DNA of 64,000 nucleotides from a bacterium. Its GTDB lineage: Bacteria; UBP6; UBA1177; JAKLFG01. The notes beneath the pieces are model-generated. The model saw only the letters and a list, made by a program, of their open reading frames with translations. It made no database searches and was not told the DNA's origin. Location: positions 46,920 to 110,919 of the forward strand of contig JAKLIW010000010.1 of the NCBI GenBank assembly GCA_022709425.1. Reading direction: 5' to 3'. Below, piece after piece: positions 43,519 to 54,885 of this stretch. A program made the position numbers and the translations under genes. The first letter of the stretch is position 1, and the number at the start of each line of letters is the position of its first letter.

Positions 43519-43773
43519 ATGACCACACAGTTGTATGTCGGCAATGTGAATTACCGGATGACCGAAGACGGGCTCAAGCAGATGTTCTCCGAATTCGGCG
43601 AAGTGGCTTCGGCCAAGATCGTGATCGATCGTGAGACCGGTCGTTCCAAAGGTTTCGGCTTCGTCGAAATGGCGGACGCCGATGCGGCGGATCGTGCTAT
43701 CGAGAGCCTGAACGACCAGGAGCTGGACGGTCGCCGGATCAAGGTCAACATCGCTCGTCCGAAGAAGTTCTAA
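43519..43773 (+). CDS. Small single-RRM RNA-binding protein
   Basis: This 84-residue protein is a single RNA recognition motif: RNP2 at LYVGNV (about 5-10) and RNP1 at SKGFGFVEM (about 43-51), with the aromatic residues that stack on RNA bases in place. The ATG at 43519 gives the standard MTTQLYVGNVNY beginning; an upstream in-frame ATG lies inside the leader hairpin region. Bacterial single-RRM proteins of this type bind single-stranded RNA and are often cold-induced; specific targets are unknown. The gene is monocistronic, with its own promoter, a structured leader and a clear terminator, so it is likely strongly and separately regulated. Confidence 0.95.
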   Translation: MTTQLYVGNVNYRMTEDGLKQMFSEFGEVASAKIVIDRETGRSKGFGFVEMADADAADRAIESLNDQELDGRRIKVNIARPKKF

Positions 43774-43796
43774 GACGATATCAGACGGGATGTTCC

Positions 43797-43828
43797 AAAG
43801 GCCGGGCTTTGTGTCCGGCCTTTTTTTT
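43797..43828 (+). terminator. Rho-independent terminator after the RRM gene
   Basis: GGCCGG (43800-43805) pairs with CCGGCC (43815-43820), extended by A-T pairs, around a 9-nt loop, followed by eight T residues (43821-43828). It lies 24 nt after the RRM stop. The next gene starts 12 nt beyond it and must rely on read-through or a promoter inside this segment. Confidence 0.93.
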
Positions 43829-43840
43829 GTGAGGTTCCGA

Positions 43841-44299
43841 ATGCACATTGATCGGTTGATACTTGTCGGCATGCTCGCGGCGCTCTTCCTTTCCGGTTGT
43901 GTCGAAGCGCCGGAAAAGGACGACGGCACCCGCTGGGATCAGTATGTTGATGAACTGACGCCTCCCGATAAGGATACCACGGTCCCGACCGATATCGCCA
44001 CGGACGATGGCGATATCGTGGAAACACCCGACGACGATGCGTTCGTCTGTATGTACGACACCTGCGTCGGTCACGCCGACTGCAAAAAACCCGACTGTGT
44101 CGCCACCTTCTGCACGACGGTCTTCGGTACGCTGATAGCCGACAACCCGAACGCCTGCGCTATGCGGTGCGATCCCACCAACAACGGCGCCGAATGTCCC
44201 GAAGGAATGGCCTGCAACGATCAGATACAGGCGGCGGCCGGTCTCGGGATAGACATCGACGGCGCCAAAGGCATCTGCGCACCCCCGACCCGCCGTTAG
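43841..44299 (+). CDS. Small Cys-rich lipoprotein
   Basis: This 152-residue lipoprotein starts at an ATG seven bases after GAGG; the upstream in-frame ATG at 43790 lies before the terminator. It has lipobox LSGC and an acidic tether (about 20-65, PDKDTTVPTDIATDDGD). A compact C-terminal domain holds ten Cys, including CMYDTC, CKKPDC, CTTVFG and AECPEGMAC, presumably in disulphides. It resembles the short Cys-patterned surface modules of Myxococcota lipoproteins. The next gene starts on the base after its stop. No function is recognised. Confidence 0.8.
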   Translation: MHIDRLILVGMLAALFLSGCVEAPEKDDGTRWDQYVDELTPPDKDTTVPTDIATDDGDIVETPDDDAFVCMYDTCVGHADCKKPDCVATFCTTVFGTLIADNPNACAMRCDPTNNGAECPEGMACNDQIQAAAGLGIDIDGAKGICAPPTRR

Positions 44300-45709
44300 A
44301 TGCGGTCGTTGCTTGTCATCATCCTTTTTCTCTCATTGAATATCCTTTCGGCTGCCGATTCCGCGACCCGCACATCGCATTGCGCCGCTTCGCTGTTGTT
44401 GCCGGCGGGTCTACATATGTTGGAAACGCCCGAGTGCTTTTCGCTTGATCTTGCCGAGGAATTTTCCGCCGAGGTCGGATCGCTCGAGAGGTATCTCGAC
44501 CGTTTTGACGGTGCGCCGAGCGCCCATGCCTACCGATACTGGCAATTCCTCCGCACCGAGCGATTTCTGCCGGCTCTTCTGACGCTTGTTGAATTGGTGA
44601 ACAGTTCCCCCGTGATCGATCCCGCCATACAGTTTCAGGATGAACTCTCCTTTCTCGTCGTCAGCGGCATCAAACGGATACCGCATGAAGTCAATTTATT
44701 CGACCGTCCCGGCCTGTTGTCCTCCCAAGAACTTTCCGATCGTTTTTTCTTTATCTGCGATCAGGTGATCTCGCTCTATAATGAACGATCTTCGAATGTT
44801 TCGCGTCGCGATTCGTGGATCATCTATCGAGCATTGGCCCTTTTTTTCTCCAGTACCAATGGCGGCCCGCTCCTTGCGACCGATGACCTTTTTGCCAAGG
44901 AGCTGATCGGCCGCTATTATTCCTTGTGGAAAGAGGGGGTGCTTCTGCCGTATCTTTCCTTTTATACTTTTTTCACCGCCGGCGACCGCACTTTTCTTCC
45001 GACCGAATCTACCTATGCTGAAAAACTTATAGACCGGGTCCCGCTTCCGAAGTCGCACAACGGAAAAAAAGAACAAACGGCCATGGAGAGCATCGCCCGT
45101 CTTATGGGGCGATTCTCCATCGACAACCTTGCGCTGTTGCCGACGCTCTCTTTTATCGATACCGACGATGTGCGCAAATGGTATCGCGAAACTCATCCGG
45201 AAGCGGACGGAGAACACGAGGAGCGCTGCGGTGTGCTTGACGAACGACACAACATGCTCGCTCCATATCGCGATGATCTGTTCGGACCATTTCTCTACAA
45301 CCGGGCCCTGTCGCTGATGGAGGGTTGCGACCCGCGTCACGCGCTTCCTTTCGTCATTGCGGGAGGGTTTCTGTATATCGCCGCAGCCGACCGCTGGCTT
45401 CGCGATATCGCGGTTGCTTATTATCTGATACGGGAACGGAAAACCTTTTCCTATCGCGAAGCGAGTGGGTTATTGTCGGGTGCCTTGGCGACATCGATCG
45501 CCCGTTATCGCAAAGAGGGGAAGGGGCGTCCATTCGGCAAGACGTTGCTCTACGCCTATTACACCGACCGTATCGGACCTTTCCGCGATGCCCTCTTCCT
45601 CTACCGTCAATATGGAGACGAACCATCCGTATTTACAAAAGAAAAAACCGACGAAACAGTCGATTTCGTGAACAGCTTCTTTTGGGGCGCGAAGGAAGAG
45701 GAAAACTAG
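44300..45709 (+). CDS. Exported protein of unknown function
   Basis: This 469-residue protein has a Sec signal peptide (SLLVIILFLSLNILSA) and no lipobox. The start codon immediately follows the stop of the Cys-rich lipoprotein with no intergenic base, so the two are co-expressed. The mature part is mostly helical, with aromatic-rich repeats such as YRYWQFLRTERFLPALL, FFICDQVISLYNE and PYLSFYTFFTAG. Few Cys are present (HCAAS, ECFSL, RCGVL, GCDPR). It has slightly more A/T at third positions than gyrB next to it. I recognise no domain. It probably acts in the periplasm. Confidence 0.7.
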   Translation: MRSLLVIILFLSLNILSAADSATRTSHCAASLLLPAGLHMLETPECFSLDLAEEFSAEVGSLERYLDRFDGAPSAHAYRYWQFLRTERFLPALLTLVELVNSSPVIDPAIQFQDELSFLVVSGIKRIPHEVNLFDRPGLLSSQELSDRFFFICDQVISLYNERSSNVSRRDSWIIYRALALFFSSTNGGPLLATDDLFAKELIGRYYSLWKEGVLLPYLSFYTFFTAGDRTFLPTESTYAEKLIDRVPLPKSHNGKKEQTAMESIARLMGRFSIDNLALLPTLSFIDTDDVRKWYRETHPEADGEHEERCGVLDERHNMLAPYRDDLFGPFLYNRALSLMEGCDPRHALPFVIAGGFLYIAAADRWLRDIAVAYYLIRERKTFSYREASGLLSGALATSIARYRKEGKGRPFGKTLLYAYYTDRIGPFRDALFLYRQYGDEPSVFTKEKTDETVDFVNSFFWGAKEEEN

Positions 45710-45836
45710 CGCAAAATATCTCCATATAAAATCAGCATGTTAAGGTGTCTATTGTGCTATTTTTGCTGTTTTTTTATTCGATTTGATAATATCCTGATAT
45801 AACTTGACTTTCCAAGCAGTTTTTTCTTCGGAAAAG

Positions 45837-45864
45837 TTGCTTTTCGCCGGTCATATTTTATAAT
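45837..45864 (+). promoter_or_regulatory. Promoter of gyrBA
   Basis: TTGCTT (45837-45842) and a perfect TATAAT (45859-45864) are 16 nt apart, 30 nt before the gyrB start. The 127 bp upstream (45710-45836) are very AT-rich, including TTTGATAATATCC and TTGACTTTCC, and could contain an UP element or further promoters. Confidence 0.7.
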
Positions 45865-45885
45865 GTCGCGACAACGATTTTTTGA

Positions 45886-48363
<2,478 letters not shown>

Positions 48364-48378
48364 CACGGGGAGATATCA

Positions 48379-50901
48379 ATGGTAGAACAAACCAACATCA
48401 ACAACATCAACGAGAAAATAAAGCCGGTCAGCATCGAACAGCAGATGAAGAGTTCCTACATCGATTACGCGATGAGCGTCATCGTGGGACGGTCACTGCC
48501 CGATGTGCGCGACGGGCTTAAACCGGTCCATCGCCGCGTGCTCTTCGCCATGAAGGAGCTCGGTTGTACCTACACCGCGCCCTACAAGAAGTCGGCGCGT
48601 ATCGTCGGCGACGTCATCGGTAAATTCCATCCGCACGGCGATCAGGCGGTCTATCAGACGCTGGTTCGCATGGCGCAGGATTTCTCGATGCGTTATCTGC
48701 TGGTCGATGGACAGGGCAACTTCGGCTCTATCGACGGCGATGAGGCGGCCGCGATGCGTTACACCGAGGCGCGCATGGCCCGCATCGCCGGTGAGTTGCT
48801 TGCCGACATCGACAAGGACACGGTCGCGATGGTCGATAACTACGACGGATCGCTCAAAGAGCCCGAGGTGCTGCCGGCCCGGATACCGCAACTCTTGATA
48901 AACGGGACCTCCGGCATCGCAGTCGGCATGGCGTCGAACATTCCGCCGCACAACATGACCGAGGTGATCAAGGCGCTCATTCACTTCATCGATCATCCCG
49001 AAGCAGTGGTGGCCGACCTGATGAACTTCGTCAAGGGACCCGACTTCCCGACCGCCGGGCTGATTCTCGGACGCGGCGGCATCCGACAGGCCTACGAAAC
49101 GGGCCGTGGCATTGTCCGGATGCGCTCCCGTGCCACCATAGAGGAGGGAACCAAGGCGAATGATCGCCCGAAGATCATCATCCACGAACTGCCCTATCAA
49201 GTCAACAAGGCGCAGACCATCATCCAGATAGCGGAACTGGTCAAGGACAAAAAGATAGAGGGCATACACGATATCCGTGACGAGTCCGACCGGCGCGGCA
49301 TCCGCGTGGTCATCGAACTCAAAAAGGACGCCATCGGCGATATCGTGCTGAACCAACTCTACAAGATGACCAATCTCCAGACCAGTTTCGGCATCAACAT
49401 GCTCGCCATCTGCAACGGTGTGCCGCGGACGCTCAATCTGCGCGATGTGCTCAACTACTTCCTCATGCACCGGCGTGATGTGGTCACGCGCCGCACCAAA
49501 TTCGAGCTGGACGAGGCCGAGAAGCGCGCCCACATACTAGAAGGACTCAAAAAGGCGCTCGATGTCATCGACAAAGTGATCGAGGTCATTCGGAAATCGC
49601 CGTCGACCGATGAGGCGCGCGAAGCGCTCATGAAAAAATTCGCCTTCTCGAAGATACAGGCGAGCGCTATCCTCGACATGAAACTGTCGCGGCTCACCGG
49701 TCTGGAACGCGAGAAGATACAGGCCGAACTCGACGAACTGCACAAGAAAATAAAATGGTATAATGAAATACTCGCCAATGAAAAGACGCTCCTGTCGGTC
49801 ATCAAGGGCGAACTCAAAGATGTCATGGAACGCTACGGCGACGAACGGCGAACCGAGATCGTCGATGAGGCGGGCGACATCGATATCGAGGACCTCATCC
49901 CCGATGAGGAGATGGTCGTGACGCTTACCACCGAAAACTACATCAAGCGTACACCGCTGACCCAGTACCGCAAACAGAAGCGTGGCGGCAAAGGGATAAA
50001 CGCGATAAACCCGAAAGAGAACGATTATGTCCGCGACATATTCATTACGAGCAATCATACGCTCCTGATGATCTTCACCAGCTACGGCAAGGTCTACTGG
50101 GTGAAGGTTTATCAGTTGCCCGAGGCAGGGCGCGGTAGTCGCGGCAAGCCGATCATCAACATGGTCAATGTCGAGAAGGACGAACGGGTCATGACGATCC
50201 TGCCGATACGCGAATTCGTGGAGGGTCACCATGTCTTCATGGCCACCAAACGGGGTACGGTAAAGAAGACCGATCTCATGGAATTCGCCATACAGCGCTC
50301 CAACGGTAAGAAAGCGATCAATATGAACGAAGGCGATGAGCTTATCGGGGTCGCGATCACCAACGGCGACAACGAGGTCATCTTAGCCTCGCGCAACGGA
50401 CTTTCGATCCGCTTCAGCGAGAAGAATGTCCGCTCCATGGGCCGTGCCGCCACCGGAGTGCGCGGCATGTTGCTCGAAAAAGAGGACGAGGTGATGACCA
50501 TGGAAGTGGTCGAACCCGACAAGACGCTCCTGTCGGTCACCGATCGCGGCATCGGCAAACGAACCCCGGTTGAGGACTACCGCATACAAACGCGTGGCGG
50601 CAAGGGAATCATCACGATCAAGACCTCCGACGAGAATGGTTTCGTGGTGGGCGTTCTCAAGGTGAACGACACCGACGAGGCGATGCTCATTACCACCAAC
50701 GGGCAGGCGATACGCATCCCGGTCTCGGGGATCAGCGTCATCGGCCGGAACACCAAGGGGGTGCGGCTATTCCGCGTCGCCGAGGGGGAGAAGGTGGTCA
50801 GCGTTACCAAGATAGTCGAGCCGGCCGACGGCGGCAGATCGGACGAAGATTCCGATGACGAAGGACCCGAAGATGATGCGGCAAATGAGGCTGAGAACTA
50901 G
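48379..50901 (+). CDS. gyrA: DNA gyrase subunit A
   Basis: This 840-residue cleavage and wrapping subunit has catalytic Tyr128 in AMRYTEARM (E. coli Tyr122). The helix-turn-helix [20 protein letters not shown] carries Gln89 and Gln93 where E. coli has Ser83 and Asp87; both are CAG codons. These two residues anchor the water-metal bridge of fluoroquinolones, so native low susceptibility is predicted. The C-terminal beta-pinwheel contains the GyrA box QKRGGKG near residue 536, required for DNA wrapping, and a second related [10 protein letters not shown] near 735. The acidic tail ([12 protein letters not shown]) is a normal GyrA feature. It forms an operon with gyrB. Confidence 0.98.
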   Translation: MVEQTNINNINEKIKPVSIEQQMKSSYIDYAMSVIVGRSLPDVRDGLKPVHRRVLFAMKELGCTYTAPYKKSARIVGDVIGKFHPHGDQAVYQTLVRMAQDFSMRYLLVDGQGNFGSIDGDEAAAMRYTEARMARIAGELLADIDKDTVAMVDNYDGSLKEPEVLPARIPQLLINGTSGIAVGMASNIPPHNMTEVIKALIHFIDHPEAVVADLMNFVKGPDFPTAGLILGRGGIRQAYETGRGIVRMRSRATIEEGTKANDRPKIIIHELPYQVNKAQTIIQIAELVKDKKIEGIHDIRDESDRRGIRVVIELKKDAIGDIVLNQLYKMTNLQTSFGINMLAICNGVPRTLNLRDVLNYFLMHRRDVVTRRTKFELDEAEKRAHILEGLKKALDVIDKVIEVIRKSPSTDEAREALMKKFAFSKIQASAILDMKLSRLTGLEREKIQAELDELHKKIKWYNEILANEKTLLSVIKGELKDVMERYGDERRTEIVDEAGDIDIEDLIPDEEMVVTLTTENYIKRTPLTQYRKQKRGGKGINAINPKENDYVRDIFITSNHTLLMIFTSYGKVYWVKVYQLPEAGRGSRGKPIINMVNVEKDERVMTILPIREFVEGHHVFMATKRGTVKKTDLMEFAIQRSNGKKAINMNEGDELIGVAITNGDNEVILASRNGLSIRFSEKNVRSMGRAATGVRGMLLEKEDEVMTMEVVEPDKTLLSVTDRGIGKRTPVEDYRIQTRGGKGIITIKTSDENGFVVGVLKVNDTDEAMLITTNGQAIRIPVSGISVIGRNTKGVRLFRVAEGEKVVSVTKIVEPADGGRSDEDSDDEGPEDDAANEAEN

Positions 50902-50934
50902 CATCTTTTCTCTCTCTGCGGCTTACCGAATAGC

Positions 50935-50960
50935 CGATCGATCAAATTAATTGACGATCG
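50935..50960 (+). other. Hairpin after gyrA
   Basis: CGATCG then TCAA (with one bulged A) pair with TTGA and CGATCG around an ATTAA loop, 34 nt after the gyrA stop. No T-run follows, so it may be a weak terminator, an mRNA-stabilising hairpin or an operator for the next promoter. Confidence 0.4.
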
Positions 50961-50978
50961 AGGAGGCGATGGCGAATC

Positions 50979-51007
50979 TTGATTTCCTGCCGCATTTCGG
51001 GTAGAGT
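50979..51007 (+). promoter_or_regulatory. Promoter of the 51-59 kb envelope operon
   Basis: TTGATT (50979-50984) and TAGAGT (51002-51007) are 17 nt apart, 35 nt before the GTG start at 51043. The five downstream genes have gaps of 3-15 nt and probably form one transcript. Confidence 0.5.
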
Positions 51008-51042
51008 GGCAACTTAGAGAAAAGGTCGTAGCGGGAGTCGTC

Positions 51043-52044
51043 GTGAAAGCAACCTCTGTTTTGCTATCTGTTCTTTGCCTGACGGTGGGTTCTTGGCCGA
51101 GCATGCTGAACGCGGCAACGCCTATTATCGAGATTTTCCGATCTGATTTTGCTGCAGTCGTTTACGATGACGGCGATGAGGACGAGGCGGAGGAGTCTCT
51201 CGGCGATCAAGAGGAAACATCCAAAGATGAATTCACGGTGAAGCCGAAGGACGAATTCGCGGAAAAACCGAAAGACGAGTTCGCAGAGAAACCGAAAGAC
51301 GAATTTGCGCTGGAAAAACGCGAAGAAGAGGTCTACGAGTACGAAGAGCCCGATATCGTGAATGTAAAACGACCGGCCTACCTGTATGCCGAAAATTCGG
51401 TCGATTCACGCAAGATGTTCGAACTATTCAAGGGCGATGAGCTGATCGTGCTGGAAGAGCGGGATGACTGGGTAAAGGTTGAATTCCTGACGAAGGAGGG
51501 GTGGGTGGAGCGCGATGCGGTCTCGTTCACCGATTATACGCTGTATCGCATCTTTCTCGATCTTTCGGTCGGCCTTTCCTATTCACCGGAATTGCTTAAC
51601 TATTCGGTGCTCGGCACCTACAGTCTCGGTCTGTTCTACGGCGTACACGAATATTTTATTCCCGGTGTCGAGTGCAAGGCGCTTTCGATCGATACCGATG
51701 TGCTGTACATCGGATTCGGCGGCGCAATACGCGCCCACATACCATATCTTGAAAGCAAGCGCTCAAAAACGACTCTTTCGGTGTCGGGGGGCTACTTCCG
51801 GATGCCCGATGCGCCCGGATACCGCGACAAAGACTCCCGATCAGATACTATACTATTCGAGGGCGGTTATTTTTCCGGCGCCATCGAACATGTGGTCCGC
51901 GTTTCCGATCCGGTCTATGTGGGTGGCGGTTTTGAATTCATGTATGCCAGCGGAACGACCACAGCTACGGTCGGCAAGGGGATACGGCCCGAGTTCTGGA
52001 CCGTGGGCGGCCGGATAAAAGTCATGTTCAATATTTGGGAATAA
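51043..52044 (+). CDS. Exported SH3-like and beta-barrel-like protein with KPKDEFAE repeats
   Basis: This 333-residue protein has a GTG start after GGGAG and a signal peptide (about 1-25, ending LNAAT). An acidic region contains four 8-residue units (KDEFxxKP). An SH3b-like domain (about 105-160) follows: PAYLYAENSVDSRKMFELFKG and WVKVEFLTKEGWVERDAV. The rest (about 165-333) alternates aromatic beta-strands, YRIFLDLSVGLSY to WTVGGRIKVMFNIW, and looks like an 8-strand outer-membrane barrel. The SH3 part could hold peptidoglycan while the barrel sits in the outer membrane. It is the first gene of the operon. Confidence 0.8.
   Translation: MKATSVLLSVLCLTVGSWPSMLNAATPIIEIFRSDFAAVVYDDGDEDEAEESLGDQEETSKDEFTVKPKDEFAEKPKDEFAEKPKDEFALEKREEEVYEYEEPDIVNVKRPAYLYAENSVDSRKMFELFKGDELIVLEERDDWVKVEFLTKEGWVERDAVSFTDYTLYRIFLDLSVGLSYSPELLNYSVLGTYSLGLFYGVHEYFIPGVECKALSIDTDVLYIGFGGAIRAHIPYLESKRSKTTLSVSGGYFRMPDAPGYRDKDSRSDTILFEGGYFSGAIEHVVRVSDPVYVGGGFEFMYASGTTTATVGKGIRPEFWTVGGRIKVMFNIWE
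51223..51318 (+). repeat. Four in-frame 24-bp coding repeats
   Basis: Four consecutive 24-bp units encode KDEFTVKP, KDEFAEKP, KDEFAEKP and KDEFALEK. Codons vary between copies (GAA/GAG, TTC/TTT), so the repeat is kept at protein level and is not a recent DNA expansion. It forms a charged spacer before the SH3-like domain. Confidence 0.88.
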
Positions 52045-52047
52045 GCG

Positions 52048-54870
52048 ATGCGGAATGGACGGTGGGCGACACTCTATATCGTATTGGTCGTGGGGGGGAT
52101 ATCCCTTGTTACAGCTTCCTGTCAGCCGAAGGAATCTCACTTCGGCATCACCTGCGCCACCTTTGAGGACTGCGACCTCGGTCAGCGCTGTTTCGAAGGA
52201 CGCTGTATCCAGAATCTTCGTGAGCCGAAAAATCCATTGGAGGAGCAGGAGGAATTCGCCGGTCTGACCTACACGACGACGAAAGTCTTCTTCAATGGTC
52301 GGGTCAATCTACCGAAAAATTTTATTCTTCCTTATAAGAACCTCCGCGTTCTGTACGGCAAAGACAATTTTCACCAGAGCGTCGATCCGGTCAACGGCAC
52401 TTTCTGGCTTCGACTCAATGCGGTGGGAACCTCACTGTTGGTACTCGAGACCAACTATGAAGAGTCGGATCGCAATACACCGATCTTCCTGACCATCTTT
52501 CCCACTAACGGAGAAGGGTATTTCAAACGCGCCAACATCGAATTCAGTGTCCGTGAGACCGCCGTTGCGTTGGTTTTTCTGCAACCGGCGCTTCTGGCGA
52601 CGGTTAATCCGTTCTTTAACGCGGCACTACTTGAGCGGATCAGGAATCTCAAGACGCTGGATTATCTGAAACAGATGCTCGAAGATAAGATGACCATCAT
52701 GTCGCCATCGGTCATTGTTTCGGGCGATATCGATATACAGAACGTGATTACTGCGGCGGTCAACGAACTGTTCAACGATCTGGGACAAGAGACATCGCCT
52801 GCGGCGGGCCTTTCACCGCTCGGCATGGTTAATGAGGACGATGCGACCGATACTTTTCATCATATTATATTCAAAGAGATACTCCAACCGAACGAAGACG
52901 AGGTCGATAACGTCTACATCAAATACTATAATGAGAACGGTCCCGAGGTAAAGGCATACAATACTATGCCGCGTTGGGTTTTCTATTTTGTCGATGCGAT
53001 GCCGGTCGAGCCTGCCCTCCCGGGCGAGGTAGCGGACCCGGGTGTCGACAAAGGGGCGGATCCGGCCCTCATCGTGCCGCCGCGGAACTATATTTCTCCT
53101 AAACTGCGGTACTTGGTACAGCGTTACATTAACGAACATGACGAACTATTCCGTGATGCCGTCCTAGCCGATGATCAGTCGAACACGTTGAACGCCGAGA
53201 TCAACACCTATTACGATTTCGAGCCGGTTACCGAAAAGACGCCGCTCAAATATAAAAAAGAAGATATCGATCAGGGTTTTCTTGTCGGTTATCTGCCCGG
53301 ACCCGATCTGGCCGATCTCGATGCGCGTGCCTTCGACGCGCTCTGGGCAACCTATTTCAGCCAGATCGTCCTGCCGATGATGCAGTTGTCGGGCGATATC
53401 AGCGACAACTTCAAGACCGTCCTGCTCAATTACGACCAAATATCGGGAAAGCCTCTTTCGCAGCATCCGGTCTATGTGGTATCGCGCAGCATCCGGGAAC
53501 ACGGCTTGGGCCTGCGGGTCAACGATTTCATGAAGCAGCGTCGCAGTGCCTTTGATGCCCTGCACTACAAACGCGACCTGTTCGAGAAGATGATGGAGGT
53601 GTTTCAGAACGCTTTTATGGGACGCACCGTTTCGAGCGCCTCATTCATCGCAGATATACAGCAGAAAACCGACAGCCCCGGCTTCGTGACGCAAATGCAG
53701 AAGGTCTCGAATCTCATTTACGGCCAACTTGCGCCCATGGATATCGTCAGTCGCTTCAGAGGCATGGATGCGCCGGTGATAGAGTTCACCGATGCGGTGT
53801 TCAATCATGATACCGGCAGCGACCTTTATTATTTCAATGAGGAGGAAACGCCGATCGGGAACGATGACGATTCATTGCTCTACCCGACATCGGAGCCGGT
53901 CTGTACAAAAGGTGCCTGTTTGTGTTCGACGGGCGACATACCGGGGTGCATGGAGCCGATCTTTGCCGCCGGTAAGAATTTCTCGATGGGGAACGATGGC
54001 CAGAGCGGTTGGTTTGGTGCCGAAGCGTACGAATCGGAAAAACCGCGCCATCGCGTGACCATCGAAAAGGATTTCTATCTTGACAAATACGAGGTGTCGG
54101 TCGCGCAGTACAAGCATTTCCTGAACGACCCCGAAAACAAGGGGTGGCTTCGAGAATATGCTTCTCGCGGCGTCGAAAAGTGTTTCGGCGACGACCACTA
54201 TCTTGATGTTTGGGATCAACCGTCGTACGCCAAAGGAGATAAGGACCTGTTCCCGGTCACCACTATTTGTTGGCACGCCGCGAACGCCTACTGCAAGTGG
54301 GCGGGACGCCGATTGCCGACCGAAGAAGAATGGGAATTCGCCGCCCGCGCTGTCGGAGAATGCGTTTGCGCCGCCGCCGATCAAGTGTGTCTCGAGGCCA
54401 ATGCCGAATGCAACGAGTTCCCGTGGGGAAACGAAGAGATATTCAACGCCGGCTCCATTCCTTTTCGCGCCAACTATCGCAACAGTGGCGATCCGTACGA
54501 ACCCAGCAAGCTTGAAAAAGAGAAGATAGACAAAGCGATACTCGACCTCATGTATCCAGCGCCGAACTTGACGCCGCTGGGTTATTTCAACGGCACGGCG
54601 GGCACCGATTTTACCTCTAAGCCCGGGATGTCTCCGTACGGCATCCATGACATGGCCGGGAATGCTGAGGAGTGGGTGGCTACCCGCTTTTTCTATTATT
54701 CCGATCTCGCGGAAGGCGGCGTACCCACGCCGGTAGGGGATCAGCGGATCGTACGCGGCGGCAGTTGGGCGAGCACCCGACATCTGATCCGCACCAGCTA
54801 TCGGCGCGGCGTCAATCCGCAGAACAACTCGAATATGATCGGCTTCCGCTGTGCGAAGGATGCCAACTGA
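52048..54870 (+). CDS. Large lipoprotein with C-terminal SUMF1/FGE-like domain
   Basis: This 940-residue lipoprotein has lipobox TASC and a Cys-patterned start (CATFEDCDLGQRCFEGRC, an EGF-like spacing common in Myxococcota lipoproteins). The middle (about 70-620) is a novel region with beta-rich and then helical parts. The C-terminal SUMF1-like domain (about 640-940) shows FSMGNDGQSGW, YEVSVAQYKHFL, GRRLPTEEEWEFAARA, FPWGNEE, SPYGIHDMAGNAEEWV, VRGGSWASTRH and IGFRCAKDA. The FGE active-site Cys pair is lacking after RGGSW, so it is probably a binding or structural module. It starts 3 nt after the SH3/barrel protein, suggesting they act together at the outer membrane. Confidence 0.88.
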   Translation: MRNGRWATLYIVLVVGGISLVTASCQPKESHFGITCATFEDCDLGQRCFEGRCIQNLREPKNPLEEQEEFAGLTYTTTKVFFNGRVNLPKNFILPYKNLRVLYGKDNFHQSVDPVNGTFWLRLNAVGTSLLVLETNYEESDRNTPIFLTIFPTNGEGYFKRANIEFSVRETAVALVFLQPALLATVNPFFNAALLERIRNLKTLDYLKQMLEDKMTIMSPSVIVSGDIDIQNVITAAVNELFNDLGQETSPAAGLSPLGMVNEDDATDTFHHIIFKEILQPNEDEVDNVYIKYYNENGPEVKAYNTMPRWVFYFVDAMPVEPALPGEVADPGVDKGADPALIVPPRNYISPKLRYLVQRYINEHDELFRDAVLADDQSNTLNAEINTYYDFEPVTEKTPLKYKKEDIDQGFLVGYLPGPDLADLDARAFDALWATYFSQIVLPMMQLSGDISDNFKTVLLNYDQISGKPLSQHPVYVVSRSIREHGLGLRVNDFMKQRRSAFDALHYKRDLFEKMMEVFQNAFMGRTVSSASFIADIQQKTDSPGFVTQMQKVSNLIYGQLAPMDIVSRFRGMDAPVIEFTDAVFNHDTGSDLYYFNEEETPIGNDDDSLLYPTSEPVCTKGACLCSTGDIPGCMEPIFAAGKNFSMGNDGQSGWFGAEAYESEKPRHRVTIEKDFYLDKYEVSVAQYKHFLNDPENKGWLREYASRGVEKCFGDDHYLDVWDQPSYAKGDKDLFPVTTICWHAANAYCKWAGRRLPTEEEWEFAARAVGECVCAAADQVCLEANAECNEFPWGNEEIFNAGSIPFRANYRNSGDPYEPSKLEKEKIDKAILDLMYPAPNLTPLGYFNGTAGTDFTSKPGMSPYGIHDMAGNAEEWVATRFFYYSDLAEGGVPTPVGDQRIVRGGSWASTRHLIRTSYRRGVNPQNNSNMIGFRCAKDAN

Positions 54871-54885
54871 ACGAGGTATGAAACC

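Noticed and set aside
51223..51318. Recent tandem duplication of DNA
   Set aside because: Synonymous codons differ between the four 24-bp units, so this is an old, protein-level repeat.
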